This document shows positions 37,976 to 46,749 of a stretch of 64,000 nucleotides of DNA, one piece after another. Numbering within the stretch: the stretch's first letter is position 1; every line of letters starts with the position of its first letter. Origin of the DNA: Oleiagrimonas citrea (GTDB lineage Bacteria; Pseudomonadota; Gammaproteobacteria; Xanthomonadales; Rhodanobacteraceae); the NCBI RefSeq assembly GCF_012395255.1, contig NZ_JAAZQD010000001.1, forward strand, positions 806,001 through 870,000, written 5' to 3'. The position numbers and the translations under genes were made by a program. The notes under the pieces are model-generated. The model was not told the origin of the DNA. It was given only the letters and a program-made list of their open reading frames with translations, and ran no database searches.

Positions 37976-39715
37976 TCAGTGCGTCGTCGAAAAACGGTCC
38001 GAGCACGACGCGACAGACACCGACGCGACCGCTTCATCCGCCACGATGCGTCCCCGCTCCATGCGCACCCGCCGATCGACCAGATACGAGAGGCCCTCGA
38101 GCCGGTGCGTGATAAGCAGCACCGTGCGTCCCTCGGCCAGCGTCGCCAGCGCCCCCATCAACGACTGCGCGGTGGCGGCGTCGAGTCCTTCGGTCGGCTC
38201 GTCCAGAAGCAGGATCGGGCGATCTGCGAGCAGCGCACGCGCGATGGCCACGCGACGCGCCTCGCCGCCCGAGAGATGCGCGCCACCTTCGCCCAGCCAG
38301 GTGTCGTACCCATCCGGCAGTGCCGCGACACACTCGCTCAGCTGCGCCGCGTGCACAGCGGCCTCGATCTGCGCGCGGGTGGCGTCGGGGCGCGCTACTC
38401 GCAGATTCTCGATCAGGGTGGCGTCGAACAGGTGCGTGCGCTGTTCGACCACGGCGATGGCGGCGCGTACATCGTCCGTCGCGTAATCGGTGATAGAGCG
38501 TCCGCCCCACATCATTCGCCCGCCCTCGAAAGGCTGGAAACGCAGCAGCGCCGCCGCGAGGCTGCTCTTGCCCGCACCCGAAGCGCCGGTCACCGCCACG
38601 CGGCTGCCGAACGGAAGCTCCAGATCCACGCCGTCCAGCGCCCACGGCGCGTCCTCGGCATAGCGAAGCCGTACGCCGCGCAGGGAAATATCCGGCTGCG
38701 ACGGCGGTTCGGCCGGCGCCGCCGGGTCCTCGACCGCCGGCTCGGCATCGACCAGATCGAACACCCGCGCCGCCGCGGCCCGGGTCGCACCCCAGCGCGT
38801 GAAGGCTTCGGGCAGCACGGCCAGCACCTCGAACGCCGCCAGCCCCAGCAGCACCAGCATGACCACATCCGGTCCGGCCAGCCTGTCGGCGCGTGCCGCG
38901 GCCGCCCCCAGCAGAAGGGTTCCCGCCGCCACCGCCTGTGCCAGCAGCGGTATCAGCGACTGACCCCGCTCCTGCAGGGCATCCAAACGCGCCAGCCGCA
39001 TCTGCTGCGCATCGGTCAGCGCATGAATGCGCGCCTCGCGCACTGCATCGGCACCATACAGCCGCAGCTCGGCCGCGCCGCGCACCAGATCGCCGACCTC
39101 CGCGCGCAGCGCCGCTTCGTCGCGCACCATCGCCTCAGACGGCGCGCGGCTGCGCACGATCAGCCAACGCGGCAGCAGCACGGCCGCCGCCGTCGCCGCA
39201 ACCGCCGTCAGCACGGCCACCGGCCAGGCGTAGGCCGCCTGCACCGCCAGCACCAACGGCAACGCCAGCAGCGCAACGACGATGGGGATGCCGATCCCCA
39301 GGTAGGCGTGTTCAAGCCGGTCCACATCGGCACGCAACCGCGAGAACAGGTCCGCCGAGCCAAGAAAACCGGTCCGCGCCGGCGCCAGCGGCAGCAGACG
39401 ATCGAACAGCCACAACCGCAGGCGCGACAGCACGCGCAGGGTCGCCTCGTGATTGACCAGCCGCTCGACATAGCGGCCGCCGGTGCGCAACAGCGCCATG
39501 GCACGGATCAGCGCGGCCGGTGTGTAGTAATTCAGCACCGCGCCAGTGGCGCCGGCCAGCGCCATGCTGGCGATGAAGTGCCCCGCAATCGCCATCAGGG
39601 CGATGCCGGCCAACGTGCTGATCAGGGACACCAGCACGCCCAGCATCATCCAGCGTCGTTGGCTGCCCAGCACGCGCCAGAAGCGACGCAACGGTCCGGT
39701 CACCGACGCGCTCAT
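37976..39715 (-). CDS. cydC: Cytochrome bd biogenesis ABC exporter subunit CydC
   Basis: A 579-residue fused membrane-ATPase half of the CydDC heterodimer, which supports cytochrome bd assembly by exporting reductant or handling haem. Six membrane helices precede Walker A GASGAGKSS, signature LSGGEARRVAIARAL and Walker B PILLLDEPTEGLD. Its ATG overlaps the cydD stop as ATGA. Last gene of the cyd operon. Confidence 0.92.
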   Translation of the reverse strand: MSASVTGPLRRFWRVLGSQRRWMMLGVLVSLISTLAGIALMAIAGHFIASMALAGATGAVLNYYTPAALIRAMALLRTGGRYVERLVNHEATLRVLSRLRLWLFDRLLPLAPARTGFLGSADLFSRLRADVDRLEHAYLGIGIPIVVALLALPLVLAVQAAYAWPVAVLTAVAATAAAVLLPRWLIVRSRAPSEAMVRDEAALRAEVGDLVRGAAELRLYGADAVREARIHALTDAQQMRLARLDALQERGQSLIPLLAQAVAAGTLLLGAAAARADRLAGPDVVMLVLLGLAAFEVLAVLPEAFTRWGATRAAAARVFDLVDAEPAVEDPAAPAEPPSQPDISLRGVRLRYAEDAPWALDGVDLELPFGSRVAVTGASGAGKSSLAAALLRFQPFEGGRMMWGGRSITDYATDDVRAAIAVVEQRTHLFDATLIENLRVARPDATRAQIEAAVHAAQLSECVAALPDGYDTWLGEGGAHLSGGEARRVAIARALLADRPILLLDEPTEGLDAATAQSLMGALATLAEGRTVLLITHRLEGLSYLVDRRVRMERGRIVADEAVASVSVASCSDRFSTTH

Positions 39716-41529
39716 GCGGCCTCCTCGTTCTGCAGCAGACGGAAGAACGCGCCGCGATCGGCGATCAGCTGCGCTGGCGCGCCCGCCTCGATCACGCGCC
39801 CGGCCGCCATCACCACGACCTGATCCGCCGCCCGCGCCGCATCCAGACGATGCGCCACCTGCACTACCGTGCGTCCGCGCCGAAGCGTGGCAATCGCCTC
39901 CTGCACTGCCCGTGCGGAGGCTTCGTCCAAATGCTGAGTCGGTTCATCGAGCAATAACAGCGGCGCATCGCGCAGCCAGGCCCGCGCCAGCGCGACGCGC
40001 TGCGCCTGACCGCCGGACAGCCCGTAGCCGTTCTCGCCCAGCGGGGTTTCCCAGCCGTGCGGAAGCTCGCGCAGCACCGCGTCGAGCCCTGCCGCGCGCG
40101 CGGCGCGTTCCAGCGCCACGTCGTCTGCATCGGGACGCGCCATGCGCACGTTGTCGCGCAGCGTGCCGACGAACAGATGCGGCCGCTGCGGCAGCCAGGC
40201 GATGCGCGCACGCCAGGTGTCCGCATCGAGCGCGTCCAGCGCATGCCCTTCGACCTGCACCGTGCCCCGCGACGGTTCGTGGAATCCCATCAGCAACCGA
40301 AGCAGACTGCTCTTACCCGAGCCACTGGCGCCCACCACCACCGTGGTTCGGCCAGCGGGGATATCCATCGTGATGCCGTCCAGCCCGGCACGACCCGGCG
40401 CATATTCGAAGCGCACGTCCTCGATCTCGATGCGCGGCGGATGTGCGGGAGCGACGACCTTCGACGAAGCGGCAGACGCTGTCCCGGCGGCCGGCGGCGT
40501 GGACTCCAGCAACGCAGCCAGATCGCCCGCGGCCGAGACCGCATCCATGCGCGCATGCCGCAGCGCACCCAAGGCACGCAGCGGCAGAAAGAATTCCGGC
40601 GCCAACAGCAGCACGAACATGCCGTGGGTGAAGGCCACGTCACCCCACATCAGACGGAAACCGACCAGCACCGCGACCACGGCGATGCTCACCATGGCGA
40701 AGAATTCCAGCACCAGCGACGACAGGAACGCCACACGCAGCACCGACATCGTCTCGCGGCGGTAGGCCTCGCTGCGTTCCGCCAGCAGCACGCGTCGCCG
40801 GGCGCCCGCGCCGAACAGGCGCAGCGTGACCAACCCCTGCAGGGTGTCGAAGAACTGATTGCCCAGACGCAACAGCGTGACCCAGCGGCGCTGACTGGCC
40901 CGCTCCGCCACGCCGCCCAGCAGCACCATGAACAACGGCACCAGCGGCGCCGTCACCAGCATCACCAGCCCCGCGACCCAATCCGCCGGAAACGCCGCGA
41001 CCAGGACGATCAACGGCAACAGCACGGCGGCGGCCTTCTGCGGCAGGTAGCGCGCGTAGTACGGCGCCAGCGCATCCACGCCGTCGACGGTTCGCGTAAT
41101 GAGATCGGCACTCGACTGTCGCGCCAGCCACGCCGGTCCGCGCGCACGGAACTGTTCGAGCACCCGCATGCGCACGTCCGCCACCACGCGACGACCCGCC
41201 TCGAATCCGAACCGGCGCGCCTGCACCGAACACGCGGCACGCACCAGGGCCAGCAACACGAATGCGGCAGCGGCCGGAAGCACGTCGCGCACATGGGCCT
41301 TCTGCAGGAGGATCGCGTTCAACGCCCAGGCCAGCAATCCCGCCTGCACGCACAACAGCACCGTACCGGCGGCCCCCAGGCCCATCGCGGACAGCAGCCA
41401 GCGTCGGACGGTCCCTTGCTGCTGCGCCAGCCAGTCGGTCGCCCCCGGCGCGGCATCCGCCTTCACGGATGCCACGCCCGAAGCCTTCGCCCGCACCGCG
41501 GGCGGTTCATCCGTGTCAGCGTGCGTCAT
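39712..41529 (-). CDS. cydD: Cytochrome bd biogenesis ABC exporter subunit CydD
   Basis: A 605-residue partner of CydC with the same fused layout: membrane domain, then Walker A GASGSGKSS, signature LSGGQAQRVALARAWL, Walker B PLLLLDEPTQHLD and the switch histidine in VVQVAHRLD. The ATG at 41529 is inside the end of the preceding CydX-like gene, so translation is coupled. Confidence 0.92.
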   Translation of the reverse strand: MTHADTDEPPAVRAKASGVASVKADAAPGATDWLAQQQGTVRRWLLSAMGLGAAGTVLLCVQAGLLAWALNAILLQKAHVRDVLPAAAAFVLLALVRAACSVQARRFGFEAGRRVVADVRMRVLEQFRARGPAWLARQSSADLITRTVDGVDALAPYYARYLPQKAAAVLLPLIVLVAAFPADWVAGLVMLVTAPLVPLFMVLLGGVAERASQRRWVTLLRLGNQFFDTLQGLVTLRLFGAGARRRVLLAERSEAYRRETMSVLRVAFLSSLVLEFFAMVSIAVVAVLVGFRLMWGDVAFTHGMFVLLLAPEFFLPLRALGALRHARMDAVSAAGDLAALLESTPPAAGTASAASSKVVAPAHPPRIEIEDVRFEYAPGRAGLDGITMDIPAGRTTVVVGASGSGKSSLLRLLMGFHEPSRGTVQVEGHALDALDADTWRARIAWLPQRPHLFVGTLRDNVRMARPDADDVALERAARAAGLDAVLRELPHGWETPLGENGYGLSGGQAQRVALARAWLRDAPLLLLDEPTQHLDEASARAVQEAIATLRRGRTVVQVAHRLDAARAADQVVVMAAGRVIEAGAPAQLIADRGAFFRLLQNEEAA

Positions 41530-41722
41530 CCGCGGCCGACTGCGATGCGTGTTCGTCCTGTGCATCCAGCATCGCACCGCCCGCGGCCGCGCACAGCACG
41601 ATGGTGGCCGTGCCCAGCAACCAGGCGAAGTACCAGGGACCCAGCTCGCCCAGCACAATGGCCAGGAAAATCGCCACCATCGCCAGCGCCAGGAGCAGCA
41701 AGAAAAAGATCGTTCGTTTCAT
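41516..41722 (-). CDS. cydX: CydX-like small subunit with an extra N-terminal membrane helix
   Basis: A 68-residue membrane protein between cydB and cydD. The second half begins GPWYFAWLLGTATIVL, matching the WYFAWILG signature of CydX, the 30-40-residue structural subunit of cytochrome bd-I. In front of it is a complete additional hydrophobic helix (KRTIFFLLLLALAMVAIFLA), giving two membrane segments instead of one, followed by the charged DAQDEH tail. AAGGAGA sits upstream of the ATG at 41722; a longer start at 41764 would overlap cydB. Annotation pipelines may miss it. Function as bd subunit is inferred from motif and position; a YbgE-like operon protein is the alternative. Confidence 0.75.
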   Translation of the reverse strand: MKRTIFFLLLLALAMVAIFLAIVLGELGPWYFAWLLGTATIVLCAAAGGAMLDAQDEHASQSAADDAR

Positions 41723-41735
41723 CCTCGCGTCTCCT

Positions 41736-42869
41736 TCAGTACGCGTGTTCGTCGGCGGCGACATGCTCGGGCTTCACCTTCCCGCGCATCACATAGAACG
41801 CCCAGCTGGTGTACCAGACCACCAGTGGCACGAACACCACGGTGAATCCGACCATCCAGGTCAGCGTCAGTTGGCTCGACGTCGCGTTCCACAAAGTCAG
41901 GCTCTGCGACGGCTCGCTGCTCGACGGCATCATGAACGGGAACATCGCCGCGCCGACCGTGCCGATCACGCCGATCCAGCCCAGCGCGCCCGACCACCAG
42001 CCGAGATGCGAACGTCCCGCACGCGCGGCCAGCGCCGCGCCGATCACGCCGGCGAAACCGACCAGCGGCACCAGCCACAGCGCCGGATGCGCGCTGTAAT
42101 TGCCGAACCACGCGCCCGAGGCCTGCGTCACCGTCTGCTGCATCGGCGTCTGCGCCAGGTTGCCCGACGGACCGCTGACCAGCTGGAAACCGTCGATCGC
42201 GTGCACCCACACGCCGCCCAGGGCGAACAGCACCACAGCCACCGCGGCCGCGACCATGACCAGCTTGCGTGCACGCTGGAACATCGCATCCTCGGCGCCG
42301 TTCATCACCGTCAGCGCGCCCATCATCGACGACAGCGCCACCGACAGCACGCCGCACAGGATCGCGAACGGGTTGAACAGGGCCAGGAAGCTGCCGGTGT
42401 AGTACGAGGTCAGGTTCCAGCTGAAGTGGAACGGCACACCCTGCAGGATGTTGCCGATGGCCGCGCCGAACACCAGCATCGGCAGGAAGCCGCTGATGAA
42501 CAGCGACCAGTCCCACACATTACGCCAGCGTGCCGACGGCATCTTGCTGCGGTACTCGAAGCCCAGCGGGCGCACGATCATGCTCCACAGCAGCAACAGC
42601 ATGACCACGTAGAAGCCCGAGAAGGCCGTGGCGTAGATCAGCGGGAACGCCGCGAACACCGCGCCGCCACCGAGGATGAACCACACCTGGTTGCCGTCCC
42701 AGTGCGGGCCGATGATGTTCAGCGCCACGCGGCGCTCCAGGTCGGTGCGGCCGACATAGCGCAGGATCGTGCCCACGCCCATGTCCATGCCGACCATCAC
42801 CGCCAGGCCCATCAGCAGCACGCCGAGCAGCAGCCACCAGACCACTTTAAGAATCAGATAAATTTCCAT
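41736..42869 (-). CDS. cydB: Cytochrome bd ubiquinol oxidase subunit II
   Basis: A 377-residue membrane subunit with about eight helices. Begins MEIYLILKVVWWLLLGVLL; typical stretches are GMDMGVGTILRYVGRTDLERR, IGPHWDGNQVWFILGGGA and FEYRSKMPSARWRNVWDW. Starts three bases after the cydA stop. Confidence 0.96.
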   Translation of the reverse strand: MEIYLILKVVWWLLLGVLLMGLAVMVGMDMGVGTILRYVGRTDLERRVALNIIGPHWDGNQVWFILGGGAVFAAFPLIYATAFSGFYVVMLLLLWSMIVRPLGFEYRSKMPSARWRNVWDWSLFISGFLPMLVFGAAIGNILQGVPFHFSWNLTSYYTGSFLALFNPFAILCGVLSVALSSMMGALTVMNGAEDAMFQRARKLVMVAAAVAVVLFALGGVWVHAIDGFQLVSGPSGNLAQTPMQQTVTQASGAWFGNYSAHPALWLVPLVGFAGVIGAALAARAGRSHLGWWSGALGWIGVIGTVGAAMFPFMMPSSSEPSQSLTLWNATSSQLTLTWMVGFTVVFVPLVVWYTSWAFYVMRGKVKPEHVAADEHAY

Positions 42870-42872
42870 GGA

Positions 42873-44444
42873 TCAGGCCTCCGCATTCGCCGTGGTCAGG
42901 GCCGGTGACGGCTTGTGATCGCCGTGGTCGTCCGGTCCCCTGCGTATCGCGCGCACCATCAGGAACATCTCCACCGCGATGAAGGCGCTGTAGATCAGCA
43001 CGAAACCAGCCAGCGAGAACACCATGTAGGTGACACTGTGGGTCGAGGCCGACATCCACGTCGGCAGTACGCCGTACACCGTCCACGGCTGCCGGCCCAG
43101 CTCGGCGACCAGCCAGCCCGCCTCGTTGGCGATGAACGGCACCGGGATCATCCACGGCGCGATCTTCAGGAACCAGCGCCGTCGCTCCACGTTGTTACGC
43201 AGCGTGAAGACCACCGCGAGGATGAAGAACGCCAGCATCGCAAAGCCGAACGCAACCATCGTGCGGAACGCCCAGAATACCGGCGCCACAGGAGGAATCG
43301 TCGCCTTCGCCGCGGCGTCGACATCGGCGTCCGTCACCTTGCTCAGATCGTGCTGGTAGCCCTGCACAAGGAAACCGTAGCCGAGGTCGTCCTGATGCTG
43401 GCGGAACGTCGCCAGCGCGGTCTGGTCCTCAGGATTCTTCGATAACGTCTGCAGGGCCTGCACCGCCGGAATGCCGTTGCGGATGCGCTGCTTGGCCATG
43501 GCCTCGAGCTGATCCACGCCCGGCACGCTACCGTCCACCGAGTGCGTGACCAGCAGCGAAAGCGCGTAGGGAATCTGCAGTTCGCCGTGGTTGGTCTGGT
43601 CCTTCTGCGACGGGAACGCGACCACGTTGAACGGCATCGGCCCCTGCTCGGTCTTCCACAGGGCTTCCATCGCAGCCAGCTTGGTCGGCTGCGCCTGACC
43701 GCCGACAAAGCCCAGCGCGTCACCCAGTGTGATGACGCCGAGCGTGGCCAGGATGCCGAAGATCGCCGCCACGCGGAACGAGCGACGTGCCAGTTCCGTA
43801 TGACGCTTGCGCAGCATGTAGAACGCGCTGACGCCGCACACGAAGATCGCCGCAGTGACGTAGCCGGCGATGGACGTGTGCACGAACTTCGCCTGCGCAT
43901 CGTGACTGAAGATCAGGTCGGTGAAGCTGCTCAGCTCCATGCGCATCGTGTGCGGATTGAACGAGGCACCCTGCGGCGTCTGCATGAAGCTGTTGGCGAT
44001 CAGGATCCACAACGCCGACAGATTCGAACCCACCGCCACCAGGTAGGTCACGGCCAGATGCTGACCGCGCTTGAGGCGGTCCCAGCCGAACACCATGATG
44101 CCGACGAAGGTCGACTCCATGAAGAACGCCATCAGGCCCTCGATGGCCAGCGGCGCGCCAAAGATGTCACCGACGAAGCTCGAGTAGAACGACCAGTTGG
44201 TGCCGAACTCGAACTCCATAGTGAGGCCGGTGGCCACGCCGATGGCGAAGTTAATGAGGAAGAGTTTGCCCCAGAACTGGGCCATGTCCTTGTAGATCTT
44301 GCGCCCGGTGGTGACGTAGATCGTCTCCATCGCAGCCAGCAGGAAGGACAGTCCCAGTGTCAACGGCACAAACAGGAAGTGGTACAGCGCGGTAGCGGCG
44401 AACTGCCATCGCGAGAGTTCGACAACGGTCGAGTCGATCATCAT
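42873..44444 (-). CDS. cydA: Cytochrome bd ubiquinol oxidase subunit I
   Basis: A 523-residue catalytic subunit binding hemes b558, b595 and d. His22 (LYHFLFVPLTLG), the FVHTSIAGY histidine and the WAFRTMVAFG methionine are the expected heme ligands; GRQPWTVYG is the family motif. The Q-loop is of the long E. coli type with VAFPSQKDQTNHGE supplying quinol-site Lys and Glu. Start at 44444 (MMIDSTVV) is supported by AGGG close upstream. High-affinity oxygen reduction at low oxygen is the expected role, consistent with the FNR-type site 159 bases upstream. Confidence 0.97.
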   Translation of the reverse strand: MMIDSTVVELSRWQFAATALYHFLFVPLTLGLSFLLAAMETIYVTTGRKIYKDMAQFWGKLFLINFAIGVATGLTMEFEFGTNWSFYSSFVGDIFGAPLAIEGLMAFFMESTFVGIMVFGWDRLKRGQHLAVTYLVAVGSNLSALWILIANSFMQTPQGASFNPHTMRMELSSFTDLIFSHDAQAKFVHTSIAGYVTAAIFVCGVSAFYMLRKRHTELARRSFRVAAIFGILATLGVITLGDALGFVGGQAQPTKLAAMEALWKTEQGPMPFNVVAFPSQKDQTNHGELQIPYALSLLVTHSVDGSVPGVDQLEAMAKQRIRNGIPAVQALQTLSKNPEDQTALATFRQHQDDLGYGFLVQGYQHDLSKVTDADVDAAAKATIPPVAPVFWAFRTMVAFGFAMLAFFILAVVFTLRNNVERRRWFLKIAPWMIPVPFIANEAGWLVAELGRQPWTVYGVLPTWMSASTHSVTYMVFSLAGFVLIYSAFIAVEMFLMVRAIRRGPDDHGDHKPSPALTTANAEA

Positions 44445-44602
44445 GGATTCCCTGGTAGCCAACCTGTGCACCGGCGGGGAAGCCCCCGGACCGGCGACAA
44501 CACGAACACCCTACTATCTTGGATGTCGCGTTGCAGCGTACTCCAAGGATGCACGGCAAACTCGCGGCAGAATGTCGCGAATTCTGCCTACCTGCGCGGG
44601 AG

Positions 44603-44616
44603 TTGACTCAGATCAA
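44603..44616. promoter_or_regulatory. cydA: FNR/Anr-type binding site upstream of cydA
   Basis: TTGACTCAGATCAA matches the FNR/Anr consensus TTGAT-N4-ATCAA with a single change. It is centred about 165 bases before the cydA start, suitable for low-oxygen activation, but no fitting -10 box was placed with confidence. Confidence 0.6.
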
Positions 44617-44695
44617 TTGCGGGAAGAGATGGAGGCGGCGCGACCGCCCGGAACCTCGCTCCGGACGGTCGCGCCTTGCAACGACCACGAGACGG

Positions 44696-45697
44696 CTAGG
44701 CTGCCACGTGGGTACGCATGGCGTCGCGCTGCAATTCGCTCCAATGCGGCGGTGCGGGCCAATTCGGCTCGAACTCGCCACTGAGCGCAGCCTGCAGATC
44801 GCGGCGATCCAGGTGCGGCGCGAACTGCTCGACAAGATCCAGCGTGTAACTGCGCAACACGCGGTCGCGGCGCAGCACCAGCCAGGTGGTGCAGTCGGGC
44901 AGGAGATGCGCGGCATCGAGCATCTGCAGCTCACGGTTGTCCTCGGGACGAATCGCCATCTCGGCCAGGACGCCGACGCCGAGGCCGGCGCGCACGTAGG
45001 TCTTGATGAGATCGGCATCGCTCGAGGTGCACGCGAACAGGGGACGCATGCCGGCCGATTGGAACGCCTGCTGCAGCGAGGACTCCGGTCGCAGCGAGGA
45101 GTCGTAGCTGACCAGCGGCTGCCCGGCCAGATCGCCCAGGCGCAACGGCCGGCTCAGGCGCGCCAGCGCATGGCCGCGCGGCACGACGACCGATCGCCGC
45201 CAGCGGTACAGCGGCACGGCCAGTCCGCCCAGCGGCGCCGGGCCACTGCTGCTGATGATGGCCAGATCGGCCTGTCCGCCGGCGAACAGGCCATGGATCT
45301 GCGCGTCGCCATGCGGACGCAGATGCAGGCCCACGCGCGGATGCTTGCGGCCGAAGGCGGCAATCGCGGATGGCAGCACGAAACGTGCCTGAGTGTGGGT
45401 GGTGAGCACGGTCAGATCGCCGTGCGCGTCGCCGCGCAGGTTGGCCGCGAGTGCGCGGATGCTGCGGGCTTCGTCGAGGATGGCGCGGGCGCGGGCGATG
45501 ACTTGCTGCCCGGCGGGCGTGACCGACTTGAGGCTCTTGCCCTTGCGCGCGAAAAGCTGGAAACCGAGTTCGCCTTCAAGCTGCTTGAGTTGCTTGCTGA
45601 CGCCAGGTTGCGTGGCGTGGATGCGCTCGGCGGCCAGAGTGATGTTTAGGCCGGAATCGGCGATGGAAACGATATAACGGAGCTGTGTCAGGGTCAT
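44696..45697 (-). CDS. cysB: CysB-type LysR transcriptional regulator
   Basis: A 333-residue LysR regulator. The N-terminal helix-turn-helix (MTLTQLRYIVSIADSGLNIT, then TQPGVSKQLKQLE) and the effector domain (TTHTQARFVLP, YVRAGLGVGVLAEMA, LRSYTLDLVEQFAPHL) align with CysB of E. coli along the whole length, so this is the sulfur-assimilation activator that responds to N-acetylserine. The ATG at 45697 is used; no SD is visible. It is divergent from the peroxiredoxin and the second cysteine synthase, likely targets. Confidence 0.85.
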   Translation of the reverse strand: MTLTQLRYIVSIADSGLNITLAAERIHATQPGVSKQLKQLEGELGFQLFARKGKSLKSVTPAGQQVIARARAILDEARSIRALAANLRGDAHGDLTVLTTHTQARFVLPSAIAAFGRKHPRVGLHLRPHGDAQIHGLFAGGQADLAIISSSGPAPLGGLAVPLYRWRRSVVVPRGHALARLSRPLRLGDLAGQPLVSYDSSLRPESSLQQAFQSAGMRPLFACTSSDADLIKTYVRAGLGVGVLAEMAIRPEDNRELQMLDAAHLLPDCTTWLVLRRDRVLRSYTLDLVEQFAPHLDRRDLQAALSGEFEPNWPAPPHWSELQRDAMRTHVAA

Positions 45698-46048
45698 GAG
45701 GGTTGTTCCGAAGGTGGGCGTTGGCGGTGGTGGCGGGGACCTGCATACATGCGCCAGCAATAATTGGTATTGATCGTGCAAATGTTCATGGTTAGACGTT
45801 TCATGGTGTTTCCCTCGTGAAAACCGGCACCGCGCCGGTTATGAGTCTTGAACATATCAGCAGACAGCATATCGGTCCACCGCCCTCATTTGGACGTCTA
45901 TCACTCCAAATCACGCACAGCGAACAACATACCGAAAAGGCATACCGGAACAGCCAGCCTTCATTTCACGCGCCGCCAAGCTCCGCGTAGGGTCGAGGAT
46001 CGACGCCACCCCGGCGTCTCCGTCGCCCCCGCAAACACGGAGTTACGC
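45698..46048. promoter_or_regulatory. Divergent regulatory region between cysB and the peroxiredoxin gene
   Basis: 351 bases, AT-richer than the genes. It contains a direct repeat of CATACCG at 45928-45934 and 45941-45947, 13 bases apart, which may be a regulator site, and AATAATTGGTATTGAT near 45760. No coding sequence, RNA gene or terminator is recognised. Confidence 0.4.
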
Positions 46049-46684
46049 ATGAGTCTTCCCCTCGGCGAAACCGCCCCCGATTTCACCGCCGATTCCACCG
46101 AAGGTCCGCTGCAGTTCCATGCATGGAGCGGCGACCAGTGGGTCGTGTTCTTCTCGCACCCGAAAGACTTCACCCCGGTGTGCACCACCGAACTGGGTGC
46201 CTTCGCACGTCGCAAGGACGAGTTCGCACAGCGCAACACGCGGCTGTTGGGCCTGTCCGTGGACTCGGTGGACGACCACGCACGCTGGGCGCAGGACATC
46301 GCCGATGTCGGCGGCACCCCGCTCAATTACCCGCTTCTGGCCGACCCCGAGCGGGCCGTCGCCAAGCTGTACGGCATGTTGCACCCCAAGGCCGACGCCA
46401 AGGTCACCGTGCGTTCGGTATTCATCATCGACCCGCAGAAGAAGGTGCGACTGACGCTGACTTACCCGCCCAGCGCCGGCCGCAACATCGACGAGATCCT
46501 GCGCGTGCTGGATTCGCTGCAGCTGACCGACGGCAAGCAGCTGACCACACCCGTGGACTGGCGAGCGGGCGAGGACGTGATCATCGCGCCCTCGGTTTCC
46601 GACGAAGCGGCCCGCGCGCGCTATCCCGACGGCTGGCGCGCGCTCAAGCCCTATCTGCGCCTGATTCCTGCCGAGCAGGCCTGA
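46049..46684 (+). CDS. 1-Cys peroxiredoxin (Prx6 type)
   Basis: A 211-residue thiol peroxidase reducing hydrogen peroxide and organic peroxides. The peroxidatic Cys45 is in DFTPVCTTELG; Thr42 and Arg (VTVRSVFIIDP) complete the active site. No resolving cysteine is present in the C-terminal arm, and the long arm with PVDWRAGEDVIIAPSVSDE is typical of Prx6. The ATG at 46049 has GGAG upstream. It is followed by a strong hairpin and a cysteine synthase, suggesting a sulfur/oxidative-stress unit. Confidence 0.92.
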   Translation: MSLPLGETAPDFTADSTEGPLQFHAWSGDQWVVFFSHPKDFTPVCTTELGAFARRKDEFAQRNTRLLGLSVDSVDDHARWAQDIADVGGTPLNYPLLADPERAVAKLYGMLHPKADAKVTVRSVFIIDPQKKVRLTLTYPPSAGRNIDEILRVLDSLQLTDGKQLTTPVDWRAGEDVIIAPSVSDEAARARYPDGWRALKPYLRLIPAEQA

Positions 46685-46698
46685 ACCAACGCACCACG

Positions 46699-46731
46699 GC
46701 CCGTCCGGATTCGCTTGCGAACCGGACGGGC
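46699..46731 (+). promoter_or_regulatory. Strong hairpin between peroxiredoxin and second cysteine synthase
   Basis: GCCCGTCCGG pairs with CCGGACGGGC; inside it TTCGC pairs with GCGAA, leaving one bulged A. No T-tract follows. It may end or stabilise the peroxiredoxin transcript. Confidence 0.5.
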
Positions 46732-46749
46732 GAACCCATATCCGACACC

